NCBI GenBank assembly: GCA_002397355.1
Contig: DHAI01000097.1
Span: 2,465 to 7,920 of the forward strand
Direction of reading: 5' to 3'
DNA length: 5,456 nucleotides
Origin: Ruminococcaceae bacterium UBA4958
GTDB taxonomy: Bacteria; Bacillota; Clostridia; Oscillospirales; Acutalibacteraceae
The position numbers and the translations under genes are program-made. Under the pieces are notes generated by a model. That model did no database searches. It was given only the letters and a program-made list of their open reading frames with translations, and was not told where the DNA came from. This document shows positions 1 to 5,456 of this stretch, in pieces (the stretch's first letter is position 1; each line of letters opens with the position of its first letter).

Positions 1-2078
1 AGCTTATCCAGAATATTGAGCAGATCTTTTGTCCCGCCGATCTGATTGAGCAGCAGGATAAACTCGTCGCCGCCGAAACGGCAGACCGTATCGTAACCAC
101 GCAGGCAACCGGTCAGCGTTTTCGCCACTTCCCGGAGCAACTGATCCCCGATCTCATGCCCCATCGTGTCGTTGATGACCTTAAACGAATCCAAGTCGAT
201 AAAAACCACTGATAGCATTTTTGCCGTCCGGTCCGCCAAAGGAATGGCTTTCTTCAGGCGGTCGTTGAACAGGAGACGGTTGGGTAGGCCGGTCAGCGGG
301 TCGTGATAGGCGACGAACCGGATCTGTTTCTCGGCTTCCACCTTGAGCAGCGCGTCCGCCATAATCCCGGCGATCACTTCCAGAAAGGAGGCATCTTCCA
401 GATTCCATTTCCGAAACGGGACGCGCGCGTTGAATCCGAGGATTCCCGAAAGCTGTCCGCCCCGTTTGACCGGAACGGCAACCAAAGCGCGTATCCCGGA
501 TTTTGACAGCAGCTTTTTCGCTTTCCGCGCCATGGGAGGCAGCCACCGGGCATCCCTCAGGACAACGACATGGGCGGCTTCAGCTTGCCGCTGAAATATG
601 GGGGTCATTCCCGCGAGGGAACCCTTGAGCTCCTCCATCCCACTCTCGGTGTCCTCCACAAGCCACTCCTGGAAATAGCGGATGCCTTTCCCTTCCGGGC
701 CAAGCAGGATGATGTACGCCCGGTCGCATCGGATAAACCGTCCGATTTGCTCCAGCGTCGCGCGCAGCTTTCCGTCCAGATTATCCTCGCCGACGGAAAG
801 AAACGACTGTGAAATCTGCGCGATCAGCTTCTGCTTGACGGAATGATTGGCGTTCTCTTTCAGGCGGCGGACATAACTGTGATGAACATACAGCGCGAGA
901 ACGCCGGTGACGGACAGGATGAGAAGCCGGACGGCGTAATCGGAAGAGGCAAGCGTGATTCCGGGGGCCGGCAGATAGCTCCAGAGAAAAAGCTGGGACA
1001 AAAAAGAGGAAACGACCACGACCGTCAGAATAATCAGATGGTTGAACAGGAGAGAAGCGATCACCAGGGTAAAAAAGAGAGCCCAGGCCGTCGGATTTCC
1101 GGCGGATACAGATTCGATCGCCCCGGCCGGCACCACAAACGAAATCGCCGCGGCTACGATCAGCTCTCGGAGCCGTCCGTCGATTTTCAACGGATTGCTC
1201 ACAAGGATGCATACCGCGACCAGCAACGCCGACAGGCTGAAAATCACGGAACCGCCCGGACTTCCGCCGAGCCTCGGGGCGAAAACAAGATTGAGCGCGG
1301 ACACGCAAAGAGCCGTCAGGCCTAAAAAGATATAGGCGCTGGACCGTCCCGCTTCCTTAATAACAGCTTCGTCCGAAGGCTGCATGAAATGATACCGGCG
1401 GATGGAATACGCGATTGCAGCGAGGGGGATCAGCATAAAGACCGCGGCGAACTGCGGAATGCGCGCACCCGTGACGGCCGGCAAAATATCCGTGGATTCG
1501 CACAGCACCCCTGTAACCGGGAAGGAAAGCATCAGCAGAAAAGCTTGTCTGCGCACGTCGGCGGAATTGGAACGCCGGACCCACCGGCCCAGCAACCCGA
1601 GCCCCAGCGCCAAGAAAAGGACGGTCTGGGCCAGATTGATCCACGGCCAGACGCCGGAACGGACACCGGCGTTTACCCAGCCCCAGGCCGTGTACGACAT
1701 GCTTCCGGGCCGGGACCCCGAAAAAGAAACGGCAAGATAGACCAGCACGTTCAGAAACGACGGGAGGTACGCGATCAGACAGAACCACCACTCCTTCAGA
1801 AGGCGAAGCTCCCCGGTCAGAGCCAGCAGAAACGTAAGAATCATGGAAACCGTAAAGCACCATCCGAATACCGCGAGACGACCCCCGAAAGCGGCCGGCG
1901 GTTCCTCACGTGCGCCGGCGGCGATTGCCAGCCCGAACGCCCACAGGACAAGCCCGATGCTGGAAAGAAGAAACAAACGGCTGATGCGGCGTTCCACCCC
2001 CTCCTGGATCAAATACGACGAAAGGGCGGAAGCGGCTCCGCAGGTCGCCAAAAGCAGCGTACAGATCAATATTTCCAT
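1..2078 (-). CDS. Membrane-bound 7TM-GAF-GGDEF diguanylate cyclase, 3' end cut by the window edge (692 aa visible)
   Basis: This reading frame stays open from its ATG at 2078 to the window edge, so the C-terminus is missing. Residues 1-226 hold seven hydrophobic segments like the histidine-kinase N-terminal 7TM domain (LWAFGLAI at 45-52, YLPS at 104-107, WGWVN at 132-136). Residues 246-399 hold about six more. The linker YVRRLKEN (402-409) leads to a GAF domain (about 430-582, with [20 protein letters not shown] and SGILGF). The GGDEF domain begins near 588 ([11 protein letters not shown]) and has D628 in FIDLDSFK, N636, D645, the RxxD site R660/D663 and a canonical GGDEF at 669-673, so an active diguanylate cyclase converting two GTP to c-di-GMP is expected. 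The cut falls about 19 residues after GGDEF, so a following EAL domain, as in the upstream paralogue, can be neither shown nor excluded. In the 105 GGDEF residues that can be compared, about 66 are identical to the paralogue (hand count). The start has a strong ribosome binding site, and the 61-base gap to the upstream gene suggests co-transcription. Confidence 0.94.
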   Translation of the reverse strand, partial: MEILICTLLLATCGAASALSSYLIQEGVERRISRLFLLSSIGLVLWAFGLAIAAGAREEPPAAFGGRLAVFGWCFTVSMILTFLLALTGELRLLKEWWFCLIAYLPSFLNVLVYLAVSFSGSRPGSMSYTAWGWVNAGVRSGVWPWINLAQTVLFLALGLGLLGRWVRRSNSADVRRQAFLLMLSFPVTGVLCESTDILPAVTGARIPQFAAVFMLIPLAAIAYSIRRYHFMQPSDEAVIKEAGRSSAYIFLGLTALCVSALNLVFAPRLGGSPGGSVIFSLSALLVAVCILVSNPLKIDGRLRELIVAAAISFVVPAGAIESVSAGNPTAWALFFTLVIASLLFNHLIILTVVVVSSFLSQLFLWSYLPAPGITLASSDYAVRLLILSVTGVLALYVHHSYVRRLKENANHSVKQKLIAQISQSFLSVGEDNLDGKLRATLEQIGRFIRCDRAYIILLGPEGKGIRYFQEWLVEDTESGMEELKGSLAGMTPIFQRQAEAAHVVVLRDARWLPPMARKAKKLLSKSGIRALVAVPVKRGGQLSGILGFNARVPFRKWNLEDASFLEVIAGIMADALLKVEAEKQIRFVAYHDPLTGLPNRLLFNDRLKKAIPLADRTAKMLSVVFIDLDSFKVINDTMGHEIGDQLLREVAKTLTGCLRGYDTVCRFGGDEFILLLNQIGGTKDLLNILDK
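3..317 (-). repeat. GGDEF-domain repeat, copy in the downstream gene
   Basis: This stretch encodes residues 588-692 of the truncated gene and aligns without gaps to 3121-3435, in the same orientation and reading frame at a constant offset of 3118 bases. About 66 of 105 residues are identical by hand count. The longest identical DNA run I noted is 18 bases or so (starting at 41 and 3159). It is a divergent paralogous coding repeat, not a mobile element. Confidence 0.85.
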
Positions 2079-2139
2079 GGCTCCTCCACCTTCATCCGAT
2101 CATGTTAGGCACGGCCCTGTCCGTCCGGCCGGTCGCCGC
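2079..2139 (-). other. Intergenic gap within the presumed two-gene operon
   Basis: These 61 bases separate the TGA of the GGDEF-EAL gene from the ATG of its paralogue. The only clear signal is the downstream ribosome binding site. A 5-bp inverted repeat (CGGCC at 2112-2116, GGCCG at 2127-2131) has no T-run after it on either strand, so no intrinsic terminator is evident. No promoter resembling TTGACA/TATAAT is visible. The simplest reading is one transcript covering both genes. Confidence 0.65.
2081..2092 (-). promoter_or_regulatory. Strong ribosome binding site of the downstream 7TM-GAF-GGDEF gene
   Basis: The minus strand reads AAGGTGGAGGAG followed by CC and ATG. It contains both AAGGTGG (7 bases from ATG) and a perfect GGAGG (4 bases from ATG). 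This purine-rich tract supports the ATG at 2078 as the true start and implies independent translation initiation rather than stop-start coupling with the gene 61 bases upstream. Confidence 0.8.
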
Positions 2140-5100
2140 TCACACGCCGTCCGCGCGCCGCAGATAGGTTTCCACCGTCTTGGCCGGCATCGGTTTATAA
2201 TAATAGAAGCCCTGCACTTCGTCGCACATCCTTTGATTGAGGAAGTCAAGCTGCGCCTCCGTTTCTACGCCTTCCGCCACGATCTTCATGTTCAGATTTT
2301 TCGCAAGGCTGATGATCGTCTTTGTGATGGCCCGGTCTTTCTCGCTGCTTTCGATCCCGCGCACAAACTGGATATCCAGCTTGAGCCTGTCGACCGGCAG
2401 CAGCTTCAAACGGCTGAGCGAGGAATATTCCGTACCGAAATCGTCGATGGAAAGAGAAACGCCCAAATCCTTCAGCTCGGCAAATGTCCGTGGCAGGCCG
2501 GGGACGCCGCTGTTCGCGACGCTTTCCGTAATCTCCAGCTCCAGCTGGCTTGCGGACAGCCCTGTTTTTTGTAGCACGTCTGCCACCTGACGCACAAAAT
2601 CGCCGGCGAGAAGCTGCTGCACCGAAACGTTCACGGCCATGCGTACGGGAAAGAACCCGCGCTCCCGCCAGAGCACGCTTTGCCGGCAGGCCGTTTCCAG
2701 CACCCATCTGCCGATGGGCAGGATCAGCCCTGTTTTTTCGGCGAGAGGGATGAATACGCCGGGACTGACAAGCCCCTTCCCGGGAAGCCTCCACCGCAAC
2801 AGGGCCTCCAGCCCGGTGATTCCGCCTGTGGCAAGGCTCACCTGCGGTTGGTAATAAACGACCAGCTGATCTTTCTCCTGCGCCCGGTAAAGCAGATTGG
2901 TCATTTTCATCTGCTCAATCATTTCATCCTTCATGTCCTGCGAGCAAAGGACGTAGCTGTTTTTTCCCTTTGCCTTCGCGCGGTACATGGCGATGTCCGC
3001 ATTGGAGATCAGCGTTTCGGCATCCTCGCCGTCCTGGGGATACAGGGACACACCCGCGCTTCCGGTCACGAAAAATTCCTGATCCTGCAAAACGACCGGC
3101 CGCCGGACGACGCCCATGATTTTATCCATGATCCTGCGGATGTCCGCCACCGAAGAAATCTGATTGAGCAGCAGGACGAATTCGTCGCCGCCGATCCGGG
3201 CGACCGTGTCATACCTGCGCACACAGTGGGACAACTCCGACGCCAGCCGTACCAGCAGTCGGTCCCCCGCCTCGTGCCCCATTGTGTCGTTGATCGACTT
3301 GAAGGAATCAATGTCGAGAAAAACGACGCCGATCATTTTGGCGGTCCGGCCCGCAAGAGTCATGGCCTGGGTCAGCCTGTCCTGAAGCATCCGCCGGTTG
3401 GGCAGCCCGGTCAACTGGTCGTGATAGGCGATATGCTGAACTTTCCGCACGGAATCCAGCTTCGTCAGTGTGTCCGAAACCATGTTGGCAACAAGACGCA
3501 GAAAATCGGATGATTTCCGGTCCCATTCGGGGACATGGCGGCGGAAGTAGAGACACAGGGCCCCGGTCCTTTTTCCGTCCCGCAGAAGCGGGGCCGACAC
3601 GAAGAACCGAATACCGGCGGCGAGCAGGGCCCGCTTGAACGGCCCGTCCTCCGCATCCGCGGCCGAGAACCGAAGGACATTTCCCTCCGCCGGCATTTCT
3701 ACCAGCTTTGAAACGACGGAACGCTCCTTTTCGGCGGCCGCTCCGGCTCCGCCCGGCCATTCGCAGAACGGGCCGCAGGGATCCCCTTTTTCATCGAGCA
3801 GGACCAGGGAAGCCCAATCAAACCGGAAGAAGCCGGCGCAGCATCCAAACGCGCGCCCGATGACCGTTTCCCAGTTGTCCACGTCGGCCGGCAGGAGTGC
3901 GCGGGAAATTTCGGCGGCCGTTTTTTGGCGCGCGGCGTGCTTTGCGTTTTCCTGCAGCCTGCGCCGGTAAACCATACTGACAAAATAGGCCAGCCCGGCC
4001 GTCAGCACGATCAACCCGAGGCGGACGATGAGCGCGGAAGCGTTGAGATCGGCCTTCGCCCGCGGGACGGCGGCCAGCAGAACCAACTGCGCCTGAAACG
4101 CGGAAAGCAGGATGGAAACAAGCAGAATGCGGCGGTTGAAAAGCATGCTGGAAACCATGAGAAGAAAAACGAAGGTCCAGATCGTGACGCCGCCGTACCG
4201 CGCGTAGCGGAAGGTGATCAGGGGGATGAACGCGGCGAAAAGGAAAGCCAGCAGGAGTTCCTTGACCGCGTCGTCGCGCAGGAAGCGGTTCAGCGTCCAT
4301 ACGAGCAGGCCGCCGACCAGCAACACACCGCTGAACACAAGGGTGTCCCTGCGGACATTTCCGGCGGCGGCGGCCTGGACGATGTTAATCGCGCTCGCTG
4401 CGAGAAAATAGCCGCCGAGAATCGCGTAGATCGTTTTTATGAGGGAGGCTTTGTTCAAAATAGTTTCATCCGGGTTCGGTTTTTCAAAGTGCATAAATCC
4501 CAGCCGTTTCACCGAATAGCAGACCGAAATAATGGGGAGCATGGCAAAACAGACGGCTACGCCCGGCAGCGGATGATAGACGTAGGGAAGCACCACGTCC
4601 GTCGCGGAGCCCAACACAACCATGGCCAGAATTGAGCAGAAAAATAGGCGGGCCTGTCTGCGCTGAAGGGGAAGGCCGGAATCCTTCGCCCTTTTTGCCC
4701 ACTGCAGAAGCAGCACGGAGATGACGACGATAAAAACCAGCCAGTAGACGTAGTAGAAGGCGATCCAGAAATTCCAGGTATTGTTTACCCAGCCGAGAGA
4801 TGTATGCGCAAGAGAAAAAGGGCAGTACCCCAAAAGAGGCAAAACGGACAGGCCGAACGCCGTCATGATGCCCGGAAGATAGATCGGCAGGTAGAGCCAG
4901 CGGCGTTTCAGAAGCTCCTCATGCCCGGACAGCAGCAGGACATAATGCAAAAGGTACCCGAACAGCATGGAATAGCCGAGCGGCGCAATAAAGCTGCCGG
5001 CCCATGCAGCGGCCGGGCCCTCCGCGGATACTCTCAGGCCAAGCCCGAATCCCCAGAGGAGGATCGAAACGCCGATGGCCAGGAGAAGTTTGTTGAGCCG

Positions 5101-5199
5101 ATGCCGCATCGTCCCTTGATTAGCGTAGAGGGCGCAGGCGACCGCACTGGTCCCGGCTGTCAGGAGCAGGACACTGAATTGCATGGAAACGGATATCAT
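2140..5199 (-). CDS. Membrane-bound bifunctional GGDEF-EAL protein with 7TM sensor and GAF domain (1019 aa)
   Basis: This complete gene encodes a cyclic-di-GMP turnover enzyme in the cytoplasmic membrane. Residues 1-230 form seven hydrophobic segments resembling the histidine-kinase N-terminal 7TM domain (motifs WGFGLGL, YLPG, LGWVN). Residues 257-410 add about six more segments of no family I recognise. A basic linker (YRRRLQEN, 411-418) leads to a divergent GAF domain (about 437-585). The GGDEF domain (about 590-750) has the metal Asp D629 in FLDIDSFK, N637, D646, a canonical GGDEF at 670-674 and the RxxD inhibitory site R661/D664. The EAL domain (about 765-1015) keeps E798, N857, E889, D919-D920, K940, E976 and Q996. 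By family knowledge it could both make c-di-GMP from GTP and hydrolyse it to pGpG; which activity dominates cannot be told. Loop 6 reads DDFGTEYSS, with E924 where G is usual. The ATG at 5199 is chosen because AGAAGGTGG lies just upstream. An in-frame GTG at 5322 would add 41 basic, non-hydrophobic residues and lacks a good ribosome binding site. It is probably the first gene of an operon with the downstream paralogue. Confidence 0.95.
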   Translation of the reverse strand: MISVSMQFSVLLLTAGTSAVACALYANQGTMRHRLNKLLLAIGVSILLWGFGLGLRVSAEGPAAAWAGSFIAPLGYSMLFGYLLHYVLLLSGHEELLKRRWLYLPIYLPGIMTAFGLSVLPLLGYCPFSLAHTSLGWVNNTWNFWIAFYYVYWLVFIVVISVLLLQWAKRAKDSGLPLQRRQARLFFCSILAMVVLGSATDVVLPYVYHPLPGVAVCFAMLPIISVCYSVKRLGFMHFEKPNPDETILNKASLIKTIYAILGGYFLAASAINIVQAAAAGNVRRDTLVFSGVLLVGGLLVWTLNRFLRDDAVKELLLAFLFAAFIPLITFRYARYGGVTIWTFVFLLMVSSMLFNRRILLVSILLSAFQAQLVLLAAVPRAKADLNASALIVRLGLIVLTAGLAYFVSMVYRRRLQENAKHAARQKTAAEISRALLPADVDNWETVIGRAFGCCAGFFRFDWASLVLLDEKGDPCGPFCEWPGGAGAAAEKERSVVSKLVEMPAEGNVLRFSAADAEDGPFKRALLAAGIRFFVSAPLLRDGKRTGALCLYFRRHVPEWDRKSSDFLRLVANMVSDTLTKLDSVRKVQHIAYHDQLTGLPNRRMLQDRLTQAMTLAGRTAKMIGVVFLDIDSFKSINDTMGHEAGDRLLVRLASELSHCVRRYDTVARIGGDEFVLLLNQISSVADIRRIMDKIMGVVRRPVVLQDQEFFVTGSAGVSLYPQDGEDAETLISNADIAMYRAKAKGKNSYVLCSQDMKDEMIEQMKMTNLLYRAQEKDQLVVYYQPQVSLATGGITGLEALLRWRLPGKGLVSPGVFIPLAEKTGLILPIGRWVLETACRQSVLWRERGFFPVRMAVNVSVQQLLAGDFVRQVADVLQKTGLSASQLELEITESVANSGVPGLPRTFAELKDLGVSLSIDDFGTEYSSLSRLKLLPVDRLKLDIQFVRGIESSEKDRAITKTIISLAKNLNMKIVAEGVETEAQLDFLNQRMCDEVQGFYYYKPMPAKTVETYLRRADGV
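3121..3435 (-). repeat. GGDEF-domain repeat, copy in the upstream gene
   Basis: This stretch encodes residues 589-693 of the GGDEF-EAL protein and is the partner of the repeat at 3-317. The active-site half ([36 protein letters not shown]) is the most conserved part. The membrane and GAF regions also align between the two genes but are far more diverged. Confidence 0.85.
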
Positions 5200-5203
5200 A
5201 GGG

Positions 5204-5212
5204 CCACCTTCT
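5204..5212 (-). promoter_or_regulatory. Ribosome binding site deciding the start of the GGDEF-EAL gene
   Basis: The minus strand reads AGAAGGTGG, then CCCT, then ATG. It differs from the ideal AAGGAGG at one base and sits four bases from the start codon, which is slightly close. It is the best site near any candidate start in this frame. It places the first residue just before the first hydrophobic segment, matching the start position of the downstream paralogue. The next in-frame ATG (residue 6) would be 19 bases from this site, which is too far. Confidence 0.75.
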
Positions 5213-5228
5213 AAACGCGGAAAGTCGA

Positions 5229-5278
5229 ATCGGCGTGATTTTTGATTTGCCGATACGCCGCCGTTCAGCGCGCGGCGG
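5229..5278 (-). repeat. Overlapping inverted repeats in the 5' leader
   Basis: Three perfect 6-bp inverted repeats are packed into 50 bases immediately upstream of the gene. CCGCCG (5258-5263) pairs with CGGCGG (5273-5278) across 9 bases. ATCGGC (5229-5234) pairs with GCCGAT (5249-5254) across 14 bases. CGGCGT (5231-5236) pairs with ACGCCG (5255-5260) across 18 bases and is mutually exclusive with both others, because it shares bases with each. The last stem ends about 17 bases before the ribosome binding site. None is followed by a T-run, so these are not terminators. Any regulatory role is inference, and short GC-rich stems arise easily by chance at this composition. Confidence 0.45.
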
Positions 5279-5432
5279 GAAACGCACGGCAAGCGTCTGA
5301 AACGGGTGAATAGGCTGCGCACGGTCTCAATTGGATTCAGGCTTCCAAGAAAAGGATGGCGTCGGATTGCAAAGGAACGGCGCTCCCGCCCGCATAGGCA
5401 TTCAAAGCATTAGGTATTCGAGATCTGTACAG

Positions 5433-5456
5433 AAAAAAAACTAAAAATACGGTAAA
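5433..5456 (-). other. AT-rich edge with T-runs on the minus strand
   Basis: Read on the minus strand, the window opens with TTTACCGTATTTTTAG and then eight T's. This contrasts with the GC-rich remainder. It could be the tail of an intrinsic terminator of a gene further upstream, with TTTACCGTA as the 3' arm of a stem whose 5' arm is outside the window, or an AT-rich promoter-proximal element. The window stops too early to choose between these. Confidence 0.25.

Larger units (their letters stand above)
5200..5456 (-). other. Non-coding upstream region and presumed 5' leader of the operon
   Basis: This 257-base stretch has no convincing gene on either strand. The right-hand edge (about 5401-5456) is AT-rich; the rest is GC-rich with several short inverted repeats near the gene. 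I looked on the minus strand for a sigma-A promoter and found no hexamer pair close to consensus with 16-18 base spacing. The best -10-like string, CCTAAT around 5409-5414, lacks a good -35 partner. The promoter may lie in the AT-rich edge or beyond it. I could not match the conserved parts of the c-di-GMP-I riboswitch here. Confidence 0.5.

Noticed and set aside
781..1863. Minus-strand open frames at 781-1308 and 1357-1863 that might look like separate small genes
   Set aside because: They are in a different frame from the continuous 692-codon reading frame that encodes recognisable membrane, GAF and GGDEF domains over the same bases.
2092..2103. Three-codon upstream open frame (Met-Ile-Gly-stop) ahead of the downstream gene
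   Set aside because: It lacks its own clear ribosome binding site and has no distinguishing feature; a chance occurrence is most likely.
2112..2131. Intergenic inverted repeat CGGCC/GGCCG as a terminator between the two genes
   Set aside because: The stem is only 5 bp and no T-run follows on either strand.
2680..3513. Long plus-strand open frame (277 codons) antisense to the EAL/GGDEF region, with similar ones at 1389-2108, 1843-2574 and 3925-4635
   Set aside because: These lie wholly or largely opposite strongly conserved coding sequence. Their translations are rich in Arg, Gln, Pro and His with no recognisable domain, as expected for shadow frames of GC-rich genes.
5234..5254. Sigma-D-like (motility) -10 element, GCCGATTC on the minus strand
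   Set aside because: No TAAA-like -35 element lies about 15 bases upstream, and the GCCGAT is more simply an arm of the inverted repeat.
5200..5322. 41-residue N-terminal extension of the GGDEF-EAL protein from a GTG at 5322
   Set aside because: The extension is basic and non-hydrophobic, has no good ribosome binding site, and overlaps the inverted-repeat leader. The ATG at 5199 has AGAAGGTGG upstream and matches the paralogue's start.
5200..5456. Possible c-di-GMP riboswitch in the leader of a c-di-GMP gene
   Set aside because: I searched the minus strand for the conserved GEMM-I segments (CACGCACAGGGCAAACC-like and GACGCAAAGCC-like) and found only a weak GGCAAATC match without the surrounding structure.

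Overview
The window holds two large membrane-anchored cyclic-di-GMP signalling genes, both read leftward on the minus strand, and little else. The GC-rich sequence (roughly 58-60% by eye), the strong AGGAGG-type ribosome binding sites, and the style of the GGDEF and EAL domains suggest a Gram-positive member of the Firmicutes, probably a GC-rich clostridial or Oscillospiraceae-like bacterium. That assignment is an inference. No 16S rRNA or other marker gene is present.

Layout in the direction of transcription, right to left: positions 5456-5200 are non-coding. This stretch begins with an AT-rich edge carrying an 8-T and a 5-T run on the minus strand, and ends in a GC-rich leader with overlapping inverted repeats. 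Next comes a complete 1019-residue gene (5199-2140) with the order 7TM sensor, second block of about six membrane segments, GAF, GGDEF, EAL. After a 61-base gap with no terminator lies a second gene (2078 to beyond position 1). Its 692 visible residues have the same order (7TM, about six more membrane segments, GAF, GGDEF), and the window edge cuts it inside the GGDEF domain. The two genes are paralogues along their whole shared length and are probably co-transcribed.

Working together, the first protein carries an intact diguanylate cyclase site with an RxxD feedback site and an intact set of EAL phosphodiesterase residues, so it could make or break c-di-GMP. The second carries at least an intact cyclase domain, also with RxxD. 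Whether it continues into an EAL domain cannot be seen here. The ligand sensed by the large membrane region is unknown.

No mobile element, CRISPR array, tRNA, rRNA or recognisable riboswitch was found. The long plus-strand reading frames are shadows of the two minus-strand genes. The best leads are the tandem paralogue pair, the uncharacterised second membrane block, four cysteines peculiar to one GAF domain, an EAL loop-6 substitution, and the structured leader. None amounts to a clearly new system.
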